From Peptococcaceae bacterium (lineage in GTDB: Bacteria > Bacillota > Peptococcia > Peptococcales > Peptococcaceae), in assembly GCA_017547685.1 (NCBI GenBank), contig JAFYPD010000007.1:1-37019 (forward strand): a stretch of 37,019 nucleotides of DNA, given 5' to 3'. Positions 7,797-15,828 of the stretch are shown piece by piece (positions within the stretch are counted from its first letter, which is position 1; the number at the start of each line of letters is the position of its first letter). The notes beneath the pieces are model-generated. The model was not told the DNA's origin. It made no database searches and saw only the letters and a list, made by a program, of their open reading frames with translations. The translations under genes were made by a program, and so were the position numbers.

Positions 7797-8789
7797 TTAC
7801 TCTGTTGCATATTCTTCTAAAAGTGCTTTATAGAGTTCACTGTCTTCTGCATAAACAGACTTCAAATCTTCCCCGTGGGTCCAATCGGCAAGCTGACCGA
7901 TTGCAGCCATGTCTGCTAAATAATCAGGATTATTCGCAATGTTTTCAAAACCTTTCTGGAGTCTTTCTAAAATTGCTGGATCTACGCCAACCGGTGTAGC
8001 AAAACCTCTGGAAATACTATTTGTGACATCATATCCTAATTCAATTAATGTCGGAGTATCTGGCAGGTAGGAACCTCTTTCCTCATCAGCAATAGCCAGG
8101 AATTTATATTTTTCTGCATCTGGAGTTAAGTCACCCGGATTCCCTACAATAAAATCAATATGACCGCCCTGTAATGCAACAATCTGGTCAGCTGAACCGT
8201 TGTAAGGGACTAAAGTGAATTCACAATCGGCCGCATCCATTAATTTTAAAGCTGTAATGTGATGGCCAGAATACGAGCCAGATAAGCCGCATGTTAAACC
8301 ACCAGGATTTTCTTTGATTGCAGCCAGTAATTCTTCAAAAGTGTTATACGGGCTGTCTTTAGATACAACAATCAACTGAGGCTCTTTTACCATCATGCCG
8401 ATATAATCAAAACTTTCATAGGTAAATGCTGTTTCCCTTGCTAACGGCTGTAATAAAATGTGCGGATCATTGAAACCAGCGATGGTATATCCATCCGGTT
8501 CTGCATTCGCTAATTCTGTCCAGCCTATTTCACCACCTGCACCTTCTTTATACATGAAAACAAGATTTACGCCAAATTCATCTTTGAAATATTTTTCAAC
8601 GATTCTAGCCTGAACATCACTGGAACCACCAGCTGTAAACGGAATAATCAGCGTGATATCCTTTTCCGGATAATTTGAGCCAGCATCTGCCTGTTGATCA
8701 GATGCATTATTTCCACAACCAGAGACAAAGAGCAATGCCGTAATACAAATTAAAGCAATGATACTTACTTGTTTTTTTCTTTTTAACAT
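7797..8789 (-). CDS. tctC: Tripartite tricarboxylate transporter substrate-binding lipoprotein TctC
   Basis: A 330-residue extracytoplasmic binding protein of the Bug/TctC family. The N-terminus has charged LKRKKQ, a hydrophobic core and the lipobox LFVSGC, so it is a lipoprotein anchored outside the cell membrane. The mature part opens with YPEKDITLIIPFTAGGSSDV, the family signature, and has the second conserved segment VPYNGSADQIVALQGGHIDF. The ATG at 8789 follows GGGAGGCG; a TTG at 8804 overlaps that site and is rejected. It follows the split UxaA-family genes by about 40 bases, which ties the enzyme and the transporter to one pathway. Bug proteins bind carboxylates such as citrate, aspartate, glutarate or sugar acids. 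Confidence 0.95.
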   Translation of the reverse strand: MLKRKKQVSIIALICITALLFVSGCGNNASDQQADAGSNYPEKDITLIIPFTAGGSSDVQARIVEKYFKDEFGVNLVFMYKEGAGGEIGWTELANAEPDGYTIAGFNDPHILLQPLARETAFTYESFDYIGMMVKEPQLIVVSKDSPYNTFEELLAAIKENPGGLTCGLSGSYSGHHITALKLMDAADCEFTLVPYNGSADQIVALQGGHIDFIVGNPGDLTPDAEKYKFLAIADEERGSYLPDTPTLIELGYDVTNSISRGFATPVGVDPAILERLQKGFENIANNPDYLADMAAIGQLADWTHGEDLKSVYAEDSELYKALLEEYATE

Positions 8790-8830
8790 AAGCTCGCCTC
8801 CCAAACTTCATATCCTGCAAGATATTTAAT

Positions 8831-10006
8831 TTAGATACTTAAACCTACTCTGTGAATTGCAAAACCTGTTCTTTCCATCAGGATTTCGGCTTTTGTCAGT
8901 TTCCCGTTCAAAGTGTCTACAACTTCATCAAAGATAACGTCTCCACCTTGTTCCAATGTCATAGTGCCGCCTAAAATACCTGTTAAATCTAAGTCAACAG
9001 TATCCTGCATTAATTCCCAGGAGTTTCTGTTCCCGGTTACTTTAATAGTTGGCATTAATGGATGTGCAATAGTATGCCCGCCACCTGTAGAGAACACTAA
9101 CGCCTGTGCCCCAGCTGCAGCAATACCGGTAATGGATTCAGCCCCATGGCCTGGAGTATACATCATATATACGCCCGGCTCTTTGCCAGGGATATCTCCA
9201 TAACCAATAACATCCTGAATAGGGGCTGTCCCGCTTTTTTTAGCGCCGCCTAAAGATTTTTCTTCAATTGTACTAATACCGCCCGCAATATTATCCCCTG
9301 TTGGCTGGGAGCCTCTAATGTCTTCCCCTGTTGCAAAAATTCGCTGTTCATAAGAACCAATGCTTGCATCAATTTTATTTGCAACTTCCTCGCTCACTGC
9401 TTTTGCTTTCAGCCAAGGTTCAGCACCCATTAATTCCGGGAATTCAGCTAAAATAGAACGTCCGCCATGTTTAATAAATTTGTCAGAACAGAAGCCAAGA
9501 GCCGGGTTGGATGCCAGACCGGATGTTGTATCAGAAGTACCGCAGTTTAAGCCGAATAAAAATTCAGAAAAATCAGCTTCTTCTCTCTGATAGGTAGAGA
9601 GCTTTCTGGTCATGTATAATGCTTTTCTTGTAGCTTCTGCAGTTGCGTTAATTGCCCCGCCTGCATTACGAATATTTACAGTTTCAACCCACTGGCCGGT
9701 TTTGGAAATTTCATGTGCCATTTCATCAACATTGCACATATCTTCTCTAAAGTGGTCAACAATCACAACGCCGCCCACATTAGGATGCTGCGCTAATTTA
9801 CACAGAACATCAAATGTTCTTTTTAAGTCAGATTTTGTCTGGCAGCGTCCTAAATGATGTGTAATTGGAATTGCTCCAGAAATCGAATTAGCAACTCTTT
9901 CTACAGTGCTGTTCGCATAAATTGTTGCAGAAAGGATTAATGTATAGTTTCTGCAGCCAACTTCGCCATTTGCTCTTCTATAACCATACCATTTATCGCG
10001 CATCAC
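8831..10006 (-). CDS. UxaA-family dehydratase/lyase, large subunit (altronate dehydratase C-terminal or SuyB-like)
   Basis: A 391-residue protein matching the large catalytic part of altronate/galactarate dehydratases and of (2R)-sulfolactate sulfo-lyase SuyB. Signatures are GYRRANGEVGCRNYTLIL at the N-terminus, THHLGRCQ, the FLFGLNCGTSDTTSGLASNP motif (about residues 150-170), GAEPWLKAKAVSE and the C-terminal STGGGHTIAHPLMPTIKVTG. Family enzymes remove water, or sulfite in SuyB, from a 2-hydroxy acid using a metal centre. In UxaA the SAF domain is fused; here it is the separate gene just upstream, overlapping by four bases (ATGA), so the two are translationally coupled. With TctCAB downstream the likely substrate is an imported hydroxy- or sulfo-acid. 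Which acid is not readable from sequence. Confidence 0.88.
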   Translation of the reverse strand: MMRDKWYGYRRANGEVGCRNYTLILSATIYANSTVERVANSISGAIPITHHLGRCQTKSDLKRTFDVLCKLAQHPNVGGVVIVDHFREDMCNVDEMAHEISKTGQWVETVNIRNAGGAINATAEATRKALYMTRKLSTYQREEADFSEFLFGLNCGTSDTTSGLASNPALGFCSDKFIKHGGRSILAEFPELMGAEPWLKAKAVSEEVANKIDASIGSYEQRIFATGEDIRGSQPTGDNIAGGISTIEEKSLGGAKKSGTAPIQDVIGYGDIPGKEPGVYMMYTPGHGAESITGIAAAGAQALVFSTGGGHTIAHPLMPTIKVTGNRNSWELMQDTVDLDLTGILGGTMTLEQGGDVIFDEVVDTLNGKLTKAEILMERTGFAIHRVGLSI

Positions 10007-10341
10007 ATAATACCTCCATTTGCTTCATCTTTGTGTAAATCGCCACGGCCACGCATAGGTTCGATATTATGAACGTGAACCCATTCCCCTACTTCAATAT
10101 CACGCATAGCTCTGCCAATACTTAAACCATATTTCGTTACTGTTTCACCTTTTGCAATTTTTCTGATAGCAAATTTCTGGCCTAATGTATATCTGCCGTT
10201 CTCATCATCATCAGTTAATAAAATTTCCTGCTCAACCCCATCAAACTCAACAGGAATTTTCATTCCTTTACAAATATCGTTTTCTACAATAGTTGCGACA
10301 TTATCTAATTCCTGGTCTACTACATAAGCAATTTTATGCAT
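10003..10341 (-). CDS. SAF-domain small subunit of the split UxaA-family enzyme (SuyA-like)
   Basis: A 112-residue protein corresponding to the N-terminal SAF domain of UxaA, or to SuyA. The conserved end of the domain is clear: YGLSIGRAMRDIEVGEWVHV followed by HNIEPMRGRGDL, the H-x-HN region of the family. The start has strong ribosome-site support (AAGGAGGATGAAAAATG). It is the first gene of the cassette and overlaps the large-subunit gene by four bases. Together they total about 503 residues, the length of a fused altronate dehydratase, so this is a complete but split enzyme. Upstream are a 14-base direct repeat and a 37-base palindrome that may be regulator sites. Confidence 0.85.
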   Translation of the reverse strand: MHKIAYVVDQELDNVATIVENDICKGMKIPVEFDGVEQEILLTDDDENGRYTLGQKFAIRKIAKGETVTKYGLSIGRAMRDIEVGEWVHVHNIEPMRGRGDLHKDEANGGIM

Positions 10342-10370
10342 TTTTCATCCTCCTTAAATAAAAGTATTAT

Positions 10371-10402
10371 TGTGTGTTTCTGATTTACTGTGTGTTTCTG
10401 AT
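10371..10402. repeat. 14-bp direct repeat in the leader of the UxaA cassette
   Basis: TGTGTGTTTCTGAT occurs twice, at 10371-10384 and 10389-10402, an 18-base period. It lies between the palindrome at 10423 and the ribosome site of the SAF gene, in the likely 5' untranslated region. It could be a tandem regulator site or chance duplication. Confidence 0.7.
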
Positions 10403-10422
10403 GTTATAATCTCAAGATGCGC

Positions 10423-10459
10423 ATCCAATTAATAAATAGAATCTATTTATTAATTGGAT
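10423..10459. promoter_or_regulatory. 37-bp perfect palindrome, candidate operator of the UxaA/TTT cassette
   Basis: ATCCAATTAATAAATAGA is followed, after one base, by its exact reverse complement, giving 18-base arms around a single centre base. It is AT-rich with no T-run after it on the minus strand, so it is a poor intrinsic terminator and more likely a protein site. It is about 80 bases upstream of the SAF gene. A possible -10 (TATAAC, 10403-10408) follows on the minus strand, placing the palindrome over the -35 region. The GntR or LysR regulator of the cassette could bind here; that is inference. Confidence 0.7.
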
Positions 10460-10619
10460 TATATTATAAAACAACAGATAAAAACAATTTTATGTATTTA
10501 ACATCATTGTTAATAAAATTTACATCTAATGTTTGTATTCATTATTTTTTACAATTAAGGCGGAGAAAAAATTGAATGCTTTGTTACATAAACAGTGTAT
10601 CTATTCAGATTTACTGAAA

Positions 10620-11531
10620 TTAACTATCTGATTTTAAATTATCATAAGTTTCTTTTACTTTTTTTAAAAAGCTTTGCTCATTAATATTAAGGTTTCCGGA
10701 AAAAACAGCATAATGGATAATTTCCTGACGATTGTCTATGACATCCAAAGGCACGATGTTCCCCGATTTTACATAAAAATCATTATAAGATAAAATTTGT
10801 GGCAAATATGCTACCGCGTTTTGTTCCACGATAAATTTTTTAATGCTTTCCTGATTCGTAAAAGAAAATATGAATTCATTATCTATAAAACTGTTATAGT
10901 ATTTTTTGCTGTCATTCCTCTGTCGATGATTAATACTAACTGGAATGTATTCTCTCAAATCCTTTTCATAAACGATTTTTTTATTTACTAAAGGGTTATT
11001 TTTCGCGACATATGCACATAAATAGTCATAATATAAAGGCTCCCAGTATAACGAATTCTCTTCTATCATCTTCAGGAAATTTTCTTCCTTATCTTTCTCA
11101 TAAAACGAAATACCAATTTTAACTTTGGATTCTATGACTTTTTTTAGAACATCGCTGGGGGGCACTTCATCTATACTAATATTATATTGAGGTCTTTCCT
11201 TTTTTAAATTTACAATTACATCCAGCAAAATATTATTTGATATCGTTGCTATCGACGCTATATGCAATATATTTGACTTTTTAGGTGCCTCTGCTTTGAT
11301 GTAATTTATTTCAGAAATAATTTTTTTTGCACTTTCTATTACTTGCTTCCCATATTCAGTAGGCACCACACCTTTATTGGTACGTTCAAATAGTTGCGCA
11401 TCTAATTCTTTTTCCAGCTTGTTTACCGCAATACTCAAAGCAGAATGTGTCATATACATGTTCTCTGCTGCTTTTAACAGAGAACCACAGGTTTCAATTT
11501 CAATTAAATATTCCAATTGCTCTATACGCAC
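10620..11531 (-). CDS. LysR-family transcriptional regulator
   Basis: A 303-residue LysR-type regulator. The N-terminal winged helix-turn-helix is complete: MRIEQLEYLIEIETCGSLLK, AAENMYMTHSALSIAVNKLE, KELDAQLFERTNKGVVPTEYG. It is followed by a linker helix and a periplasmic-binding-protein-like effector domain (about residues 95-295). The GTG start at 11531 follows GGAGGAAGA. The protein and its codons are strikingly AT/Lys/Asn-rich compared with the genes on either side of the cassette. It is transcribed in the same direction as the UxaA operon, ending about 280 bases upstream of it. LysR genes are often divergent from their targets, which here would be the small HTH gene; control of the UxaA cassette is also plausible. 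Confidence 0.93.
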   Translation of the reverse strand: MRIEQLEYLIEIETCGSLLKAAENMYMTHSALSIAVNKLEKELDAQLFERTNKGVVPTEYGKQVIESAKKIISEINYIKAEAPKKSNILHIASIATISNNILLDVIVNLKKERPQYNISIDEVPPSDVLKKVIESKVKIGISFYEKDKEENFLKMIEENSLYWEPLYYDYLCAYVAKNNPLVNKKIVYEKDLREYIPVSINHRQRNDSKKYYNSFIDNEFIFSFTNQESIKKFIVEQNAVAYLPQILSYNDFYVKSGNIVPLDVIDNRQEIIHYAVFSGNLNINEQSFLKKVKETYDNLKSDS

Positions 11532-11709
11532 ATCTCTTCCTCCTCATACAACAAGTTAAAATCAGCAATAACGACTTTAAACGGTTTTGTAATTCACTTA
11601 AATTCAGTTGAATATTTATTTAGCATTATTATATTAAATTATACCCGTTTTCTCGGGCATATTCAAGTTGTCGCTTTCCACGTATAATGAACAGGAGGGG
11701 AGGCGAGCC

Positions 11710-11931
11710 ATGATGATTTGCTTTGATCCCTTATGGAGAACCATGAAAGAAAAGGGTATCACTACTTACACGTTAATCAAAGTTTATGGGTTCAGCCGGG
11801 GAACATTAGATTCTCTAAAACAAAACAGAAACGTTTCTACCGCCACATTAAATACAATCTGTAAAATTTTATCCTGCGATATTAAGGATGTATTATGTTA
11901 TATTCCAGACGAAGAACAAATAGAGGGTTAG
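11710..11931 (+). CDS. Small XRE/Cro-type helix-turn-helix protein
   Basis: A 73-residue protein consisting of one Cro/C1-type helix-turn-helix domain: LWRTMKEKGITTYTLIK...GFSRGTLDSLKQNRNVSTATL followed by NTICKILSCDIKDVLCYIPD. This matches the small family of YozG/XRE-like repressors that carry nothing but the DNA-binding fold. The ATG at 11710 is preceded by AGGAGGGG; an earlier in-frame ATG at 11668 lacks such a site. It is divergent from the LysR gene; a possible promoter is TTGAAT (11608-11613), 18 bases, TATTAA (11632-11637). A terminator hairpin overlaps its stop codon, so it is a single-gene unit. Its target is unknown. Confidence 0.85.
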   Translation: MMICFDPLWRTMKEKGITTYTLIKVYGFSRGTLDSLKQNRNVSTATLNTICKILSCDIKDVLCYIPDEEQIEG

Positions 11932-11966
11932 TTTCAAAATGAAATTGAGACTAACCCTCTATTTTA
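11918..11966 (+). terminator. Intrinsic terminator of the small HTH gene
   Basis: AAATAGAGGGTTAGT pairs with ACTAACCCTCTATTT around a loop of about 17 bases, followed by T-rich sequence. The left arm includes the stop codon at 11929-11931. The flanking A and T runs would allow use in both directions. Confidence 0.85.
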
Positions 11967-12074
11967 TTTATTAAGCAGCTTCACATCTCATTCTATTTTC
12001 ATAAAAATCAATGACTATAACAGGGATTACTGATAACGCCATGTAATATTTTTGATTATTACTATTTCTTCCTC

Positions 12075-13208
12075 TCACACCAGCCGGCTCACCAGCACGG
12101 TCATATCATCCATATGCTGTTCCTGCTCCGGATGAATGGCTGCTGCTTTTTTATGATTGCTGCGGATACGGCTGGTGGCAATGGCCAGCAGATATTCGGC
12201 CAGCATCTGTGGGTTGGCGGTTGGCAGGCAGCTAATAATTTTCTCCCACTGGAAGCCTTCATCGGTCAGCTCATACAGGCCGTCACTCATCATAATCAGC
12301 AAATCACCTTCGGCAATGTCATGTTCCAGCAGCGTAGCTTCCACACGGGGCAGAATGCCCACAGGCAGGGAATCGCCGTTGCAGCTGGTCACTTTGCGCC
12401 CGTTTTTGATAAAGGACGGCGCGGAACCGTATTTGTACAGCTCTATCTTACCGGTATTCAGATTCCACAGCGCAATATCCATGGTGCTGAATCGGACCCC
12501 TCCGTACTGGAAGGATAATACCGTGTTGATGATATTCAGCGACAGCCGCATACTCAATCCGCCGGATAACAGCGCCTGCAATAAATGTATCGCCAGTTTG
12601 CTCTGCTGCATGGCCAGTTCACCGCTTCCCATACCGTCGCACAACATCTGTACCATGCGGCCATCCTGCAGATCCTGCACACCCCAGCTGTCTCCGGAAA
12701 CCTGTTCTTTTTTGCTGGCGGCGTGGCCTACAACCAGCCGCTGCGAATGCTCGTCAGCAATGGTTCCGGCACGCATCAGCTGCATCTGTTCACCTAATAA
12801 AGTCAACTGATGTGCGATGTTCTCCCGGTTCTCTTCCAGTAATCGCTGATAGCTCTGCTGCTGTTTGTAGTATTCCATCTGGTTGATTAACGCAACCTCC
12901 AATTGTCCAGTGCGATGGCACCGCCCCTGAAATTTACTGGAAAAAGCCGTTTCTGTGCTGAGCCCCCGTTCTTCCAGTGTATTGCAGGCACTGGCCAGCG
13001 CTTCAATGGTGTAGGTACTCTCATCCTCCCAGCACCAGCTTTTTTTAGAGCAAAACGCACATACCTGCTGATACACTTTGCTGTACAAATGTTTTACAAC
13101 TTCCTCCTGCTGCCGGGGCTGCTGTAATTCCAGCTGCTGCACAGCATTGCCCAATTCTATAAAGCTGCTGCCCAGCCGGGTCAGCCTGGTCATCTCTGTT
13201 TTTTTCAC
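12075..13208 (-). CDS. SpoIIE-type PP2C phosphatase lacking the membrane domain
   Basis: A 377-residue protein covering the regulatory and phosphatase domains of SpoIIE, the serine phosphatase that dephosphorylates SpoIIAA and activates sigma-F in the forespore. The central part has the Cys cluster CAFCSKKSWCW (about residues 51-61) and a long helix. The PP2C domain starts at SGDSWGVQDLQDGRMVQMLC and has the metal-binding Asp motifs LCDGMGSGELA, MMSDGLYE and HMDDMTVLVSRL, plus YGSAPSFIKNGRK and SLPVGILPRVEA typical of SpoIIE. Bacillus SpoIIE has about 827 residues with ten N-terminal membrane spans; those are absent, and no hydrophobic stretch remains. The GTG at 13208 is 6 bases after GGAGGA; an ATG at 13214 directly abuts that site. 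The yabP/yabQ/divIC/yabR genes nearby support the SpoIIE identity. Confidence 0.82.
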   Translation of the reverse strand: MKKTEMTRLTRLGSSFIELGNAVQQLELQQPRQQEEVVKHLYSKVYQQVCAFCSKKSWCWEDESTYTIEALASACNTLEERGLSTETAFSSKFQGRCHRTGQLEVALINQMEYYKQQQSYQRLLEENRENIAHQLTLLGEQMQLMRAGTIADEHSQRLVVGHAASKKEQVSGDSWGVQDLQDGRMVQMLCDGMGSGELAMQQSKLAIHLLQALLSGGLSMRLSLNIINTVLSFQYGGVRFSTMDIALWNLNTGKIELYKYGSAPSFIKNGRKVTSCNGDSLPVGILPRVEATLLEHDIAEGDLLIMMSDGLYELTDEGFQWEKIISCLPTANPQMLAEYLLAIATSRIRSNHKKAAAIHPEQEQHMDDMTVLVSRLV

Positions 13209-13349
13209 ATACATTCCTCCACATCATACAATCCAGATACTTCCATCATACTCCATCTTTGCCGTGAAAAATGTCGGATTGGGGTGCCAGGAAAAATTTT
13301 TTTCATAAAAAGAACCGCCACGGAATCATCCTTCCATAGCGGTTTTGCC

Positions 13350-14366
13350 TTACAGTTCCTCTTCTGTTGTTTCCACATCCGGTTCCAGGCCAATCTCAAA
13401 ATTGCGAATCGAGGTCGGGCTCTGCACCGAACTGTTTAAGTCACGCATATATTTGGATAAATTGGCTCTGCGGGATCCTCTGCTGTTTACCACAGACGGC
13501 CCCTGCGGCTGCCGTCTGTTCTGCGGCACATAACACAATTCTTCACAGCCGGCTGTTTCCTGTTCTGCCGGTTCCGCAAGCATTTCCGGCTCCGCAGCTT
13601 TCTCCTCTTCTACCGGCAGCGTGCACAACACACCGCTGCCCGTCAGCTGAATGTGATGGTCATCCAGCTGCTGCACGGATAAACTCTGATAATAAGGCTG
13701 TACACCGGTTATTTCCCGCAGCCCCGCCGGTACCGGAACCGAAACTTCCATCGGTCTGCGCTGCTGATAGGCAAATAACTGCTCGCCCTCCTGTTCCTCG
13801 TTGACATACACCGCCGTCAGCTGATACACACCCTGCACCTGCATCTGCTGCTGATGAATCGCATAATCCTGCACCACCGCCGCTGCCGCAGTGGTCAGCA
13901 CGTCAACACAGCCGGGCCACTGCTCCGGCAGTTCTAACAGTTCCGCCATCTCGAACTGTCCCACAATTACCTGCGTGCGCTGCAATTGTAATTCCCGCGG
14001 AATCTGCAAAACAGTTTCCAGTAACAGATAATTGTCAGCCAACTGGCCTTTGCTGTACAGCAGCCGCGCATCTGCCTGTTCCCGCAAAGGCTCCTGCAAG
14101 GTACCCTGCAGCGGGATTTCCACCTGCAGCTGATGCCGTTCGCCCTGCTGATTCAGATATCCAATCTGTAATTGCAGGGTACCGCTAAACTGCTCTGTAT
14201 CATTCTGACTGGGTATTCTGCTCCAGTCAGCAAATTCAATTTCCTGCAGCTGGCTAACTTCCCCTTCCGGAATCTGCAGCATGGTCTTACAAAGAAATGT
14301 ACAGGCCCGCTGATCCATCAGAAGTGCCACATCATTCCATTCATAGGCCAGATTTTCACTCTGCAC
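13350..14366 (-). CDS. Uncharacterised protein, possible SPOCS/DUF3794-like repeats
   Basis: A protein of about 338 residues that I do not recognise with certainty. It is Gln/Glu/Leu-rich and has no signal peptide or membrane span. Two stretches resemble each other and the SPOCS (DUF3794) beta-domain of SipL and spore-coat proteins: GTLQLQIGYLNQQGERHQLQ near residue 65 and GVYQLTAVYVNEEQEGEQLF near residue 185, each followed by a short hydrophobic-acidic strand segment. The last 110 residues are low in complexity (Glu/Ala/Pro) and then basic and Ser-rich. The GTG at 14366 is six bases after GGAGGTG; an ATG at 14381 lies inside that ribosome site. It sits between a Ppx/GppA phosphatase and the SpoIIE-type gene, so a sporulation or envelope role is possible but not shown. 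Confidence 0.55.
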   Translation of the reverse strand: MQSENLAYEWNDVALLMDQRACTFLCKTMLQIPEGEVSQLQEIEFADWSRIPSQNDTEQFSGTLQLQIGYLNQQGERHQLQVEIPLQGTLQEPLREQADARLLYSKGQLADNYLLLETVLQIPRELQLQRTQVIVGQFEMAELLELPEQWPGCVDVLTTAAAAVVQDYAIHQQQMQVQGVYQLTAVYVNEEQEGEQLFAYQQRRPMEVSVPVPAGLREITGVQPYYQSLSVQQLDDHHIQLTGSGVLCTLPVEEEKAAEPEMLAEPAEQETAGCEELCYVPQNRRQPQGPSVVNSRGSRRANLSKYMRDLNSSVQSPTSIRNFEIGLEPDVETTEEEL

Positions 14367-14472
14367 CTTAAACACCTCCATTGTCCATTTCTCTATGTAT
14401 ATGAAGGTGGGGTTGTTTTATGACAAACCAAAAAAACAAAAACAATACAGTGATACGGAAAAAGAACGCGTC

Positions 14473-15345
14473 TTACCGGAATTCAGATAATAACAGGCCG
14501 TACACCAGCCCCTTATCACTGATAATCACCTGCGATATATCCAGCATTTCCATAGTTTTCTGCAAAATCAGTACGCCGTACGGCATAATATCGGCCCGTT
14601 TGGCTTTCATGCCTGGAATCTGCTCCCGCTCTTCCTGGGTCATATGTAACAGCGTATTGCACCAGTAATCAACCCGTTCTTTACTAATAACCTGTCCGTG
14701 AATTTTAGTGCCGTCATATCTGGTTAACCCCAGTTCCATCGCCATCAGGCAGGTGTTGGTGCCGCCCACGGCAATTAACGCACAGTCCGCCTGCAGAGAA
14801 TCTTCTTTTAGACCCTGCAATATATCATCCATCTGCGAACGCAGCTCCGGATGTTCCAGCAGCCGCACAGCCCCCAGGTTTACACTGGCGCCATGTATCC
14901 CGCCTTCTGCCGGATACACCAGTTCTGTGCTGCCGCCGCCGATATCCAGCACCGCCAGCGGTTTTCCCAGCTGGATAAAATCGCCGCTGGCACCCAGATA
15001 ACTGAGCTGTGCTTCCACCTGACCCGGCAGAATTTCCATCGGAATCCTGACTGCATTGCTGATTGCCTGCTGCACCGCTTCTTTGTTCACCGCATCCCGC
15101 ACTGCACTGGTAGCGGTGATACGCACATCATAAGCCCCCAGCAGCTGCGCTGTCTGCACAAACCGCTGCACCGCTTCCACATTGCGCGCCAGCGGCACAG
15201 GACGAATGATTCGTTCTGCACCCATGCCTTCCCCTAACCGCGTCTCTGCAACCTGTGTATAAACCATCTGCATCTTGCCGTCCACCAGCTCTGCCACCGC
15301 CAGTCGGGTACTGTTGGTACCCATGTCAATCACTGCTTTACGCAT
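14473..15345 (-). CDS. Ppx/GppA-family phosphatase (exopolyphosphatase or pppGpp phosphohydrolase)
   Basis: A 290-residue member of the Ppx/GppA branch of the ASKHA fold, which hydrolyses polyphosphate or pppGpp. The phosphate-binding loops are clear: AVIDMGTNSTRLAVAEL at residues 4-20, the ATSAVRDA segment near 80, LAVLDIGGGSTELVYP near 130, and a C-terminal MKAKRADIMPYGVLILQKTM. It is the short single-module version (about 300 residues) without the C-terminal HD-like domain of E. coli Ppx (about 510). AAGGAGG precedes the ATG. It follows yabR but is separated from it by a terminator hairpin at 15366-15398. Short homologues near divIC and spoIIE are common in Bacillota. Confidence 0.92.
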   Translation of the reverse strand: MRKAVIDMGTNSTRLAVAELVDGKMQMVYTQVAETRLGEGMGAERIIRPVPLARNVEAVQRFVQTAQLLGAYDVRITATSAVRDAVNKEAVQQAISNAVRIPMEILPGQVEAQLSYLGASGDFIQLGKPLAVLDIGGGSTELVYPAEGGIHGASVNLGAVRLLEHPELRSQMDDILQGLKEDSLQADCALIAVGGTNTCLMAMELGLTRYDGTKIHGQVISKERVDYWCNTLLHMTQEEREQIPGMKAKRADIMPYGVLILQKTMEMLDISQVIISDKGLVYGLLLSEFR

Positions 15346-15365
15346 GCGTTTTCCTCCTTATATCA

Positions 15366-15398
15366 TTAAAAAAGCGGTGCGCGAATCCGCACACCGCC
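15366..15398 (-). terminator. Intrinsic terminator after yabR
   Basis: On the minus strand GCGGTGTGCG pairs with CGCGCACCGC around GATT (ten pairs, one wobble) and is followed by TTTTTT. It ends the yabP-yabQ-divIC-yabR unit just before the Ppx/GppA gene. Confidence 0.9.
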
Positions 15399-15404
15399 TG
15401 CTCA

Positions 15405-15764
15405 TTAATATCTATTACCGCTTTTCCGCTTATTATTCATATTTTTGTTCAGAGAAGCCAGCTTTTCATCGCTGTCTTTCATAAAACGGGCCAGACGGTC
15501 TTCAAAGGAAACAGTCGGCTGTTTTGGTCGTTCTTTTGCCTGACGAATGGATAACCCGATTTTCCCATTATCGTCTACATGAATAACCTTTACTTTAACA
15601 GCATCTTTCACCTTTAAAAATTCATTAACGTCATTTACATAAGTGTCTGCAACCTCAGAGATGTGAACCAGACCGGTTTCTCCTGTGCTAAGTTCAATGA
15701 ATGCTCCAAATTTTGTAATACCTGTTACGGTTCCCTCTAAAATTTGCCCTTTACTGATGGACAT
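15405..15764 (-). CDS. yabR: S1-domain RNA-binding protein YabR
   Basis: A 119-residue protein with one S1 RNA-binding domain at residues 5-75: GQILEGTVTGITKFGAFIEL, TGETGLVHISEVADTYVNDV, LKVKDAVKVKVIHVDDNGKI, GLSIRQA. A basic, Lys/Asn-rich tail follows. It matches YabR of Bacillus (general stress protein 13-like), which sits next to divIC in many Bacillota; the same order is seen here. It is probably a ribosome- or RNA-associated cytoplasmic protein. The intergenic distance to divIC is about 65 bases, and a strong terminator follows it. Confidence 0.92.
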   Translation of the reverse strand: MSISKGQILEGTVTGITKFGAFIELSTGETGLVHISEVADTYVNDVNEFLKVKDAVKVKVIHVDDNGKIGLSIRQAKERPKQPTVSFEDRLARFMKDSDEKLASLNKNMNNKRKSGNRY

Positions 15765-15828
15765 GCGAACAAACTGCCTCCCTAATAAAATTTATGCCTT
15801 CCGGCATACGCCCCAAAACATGACAACC

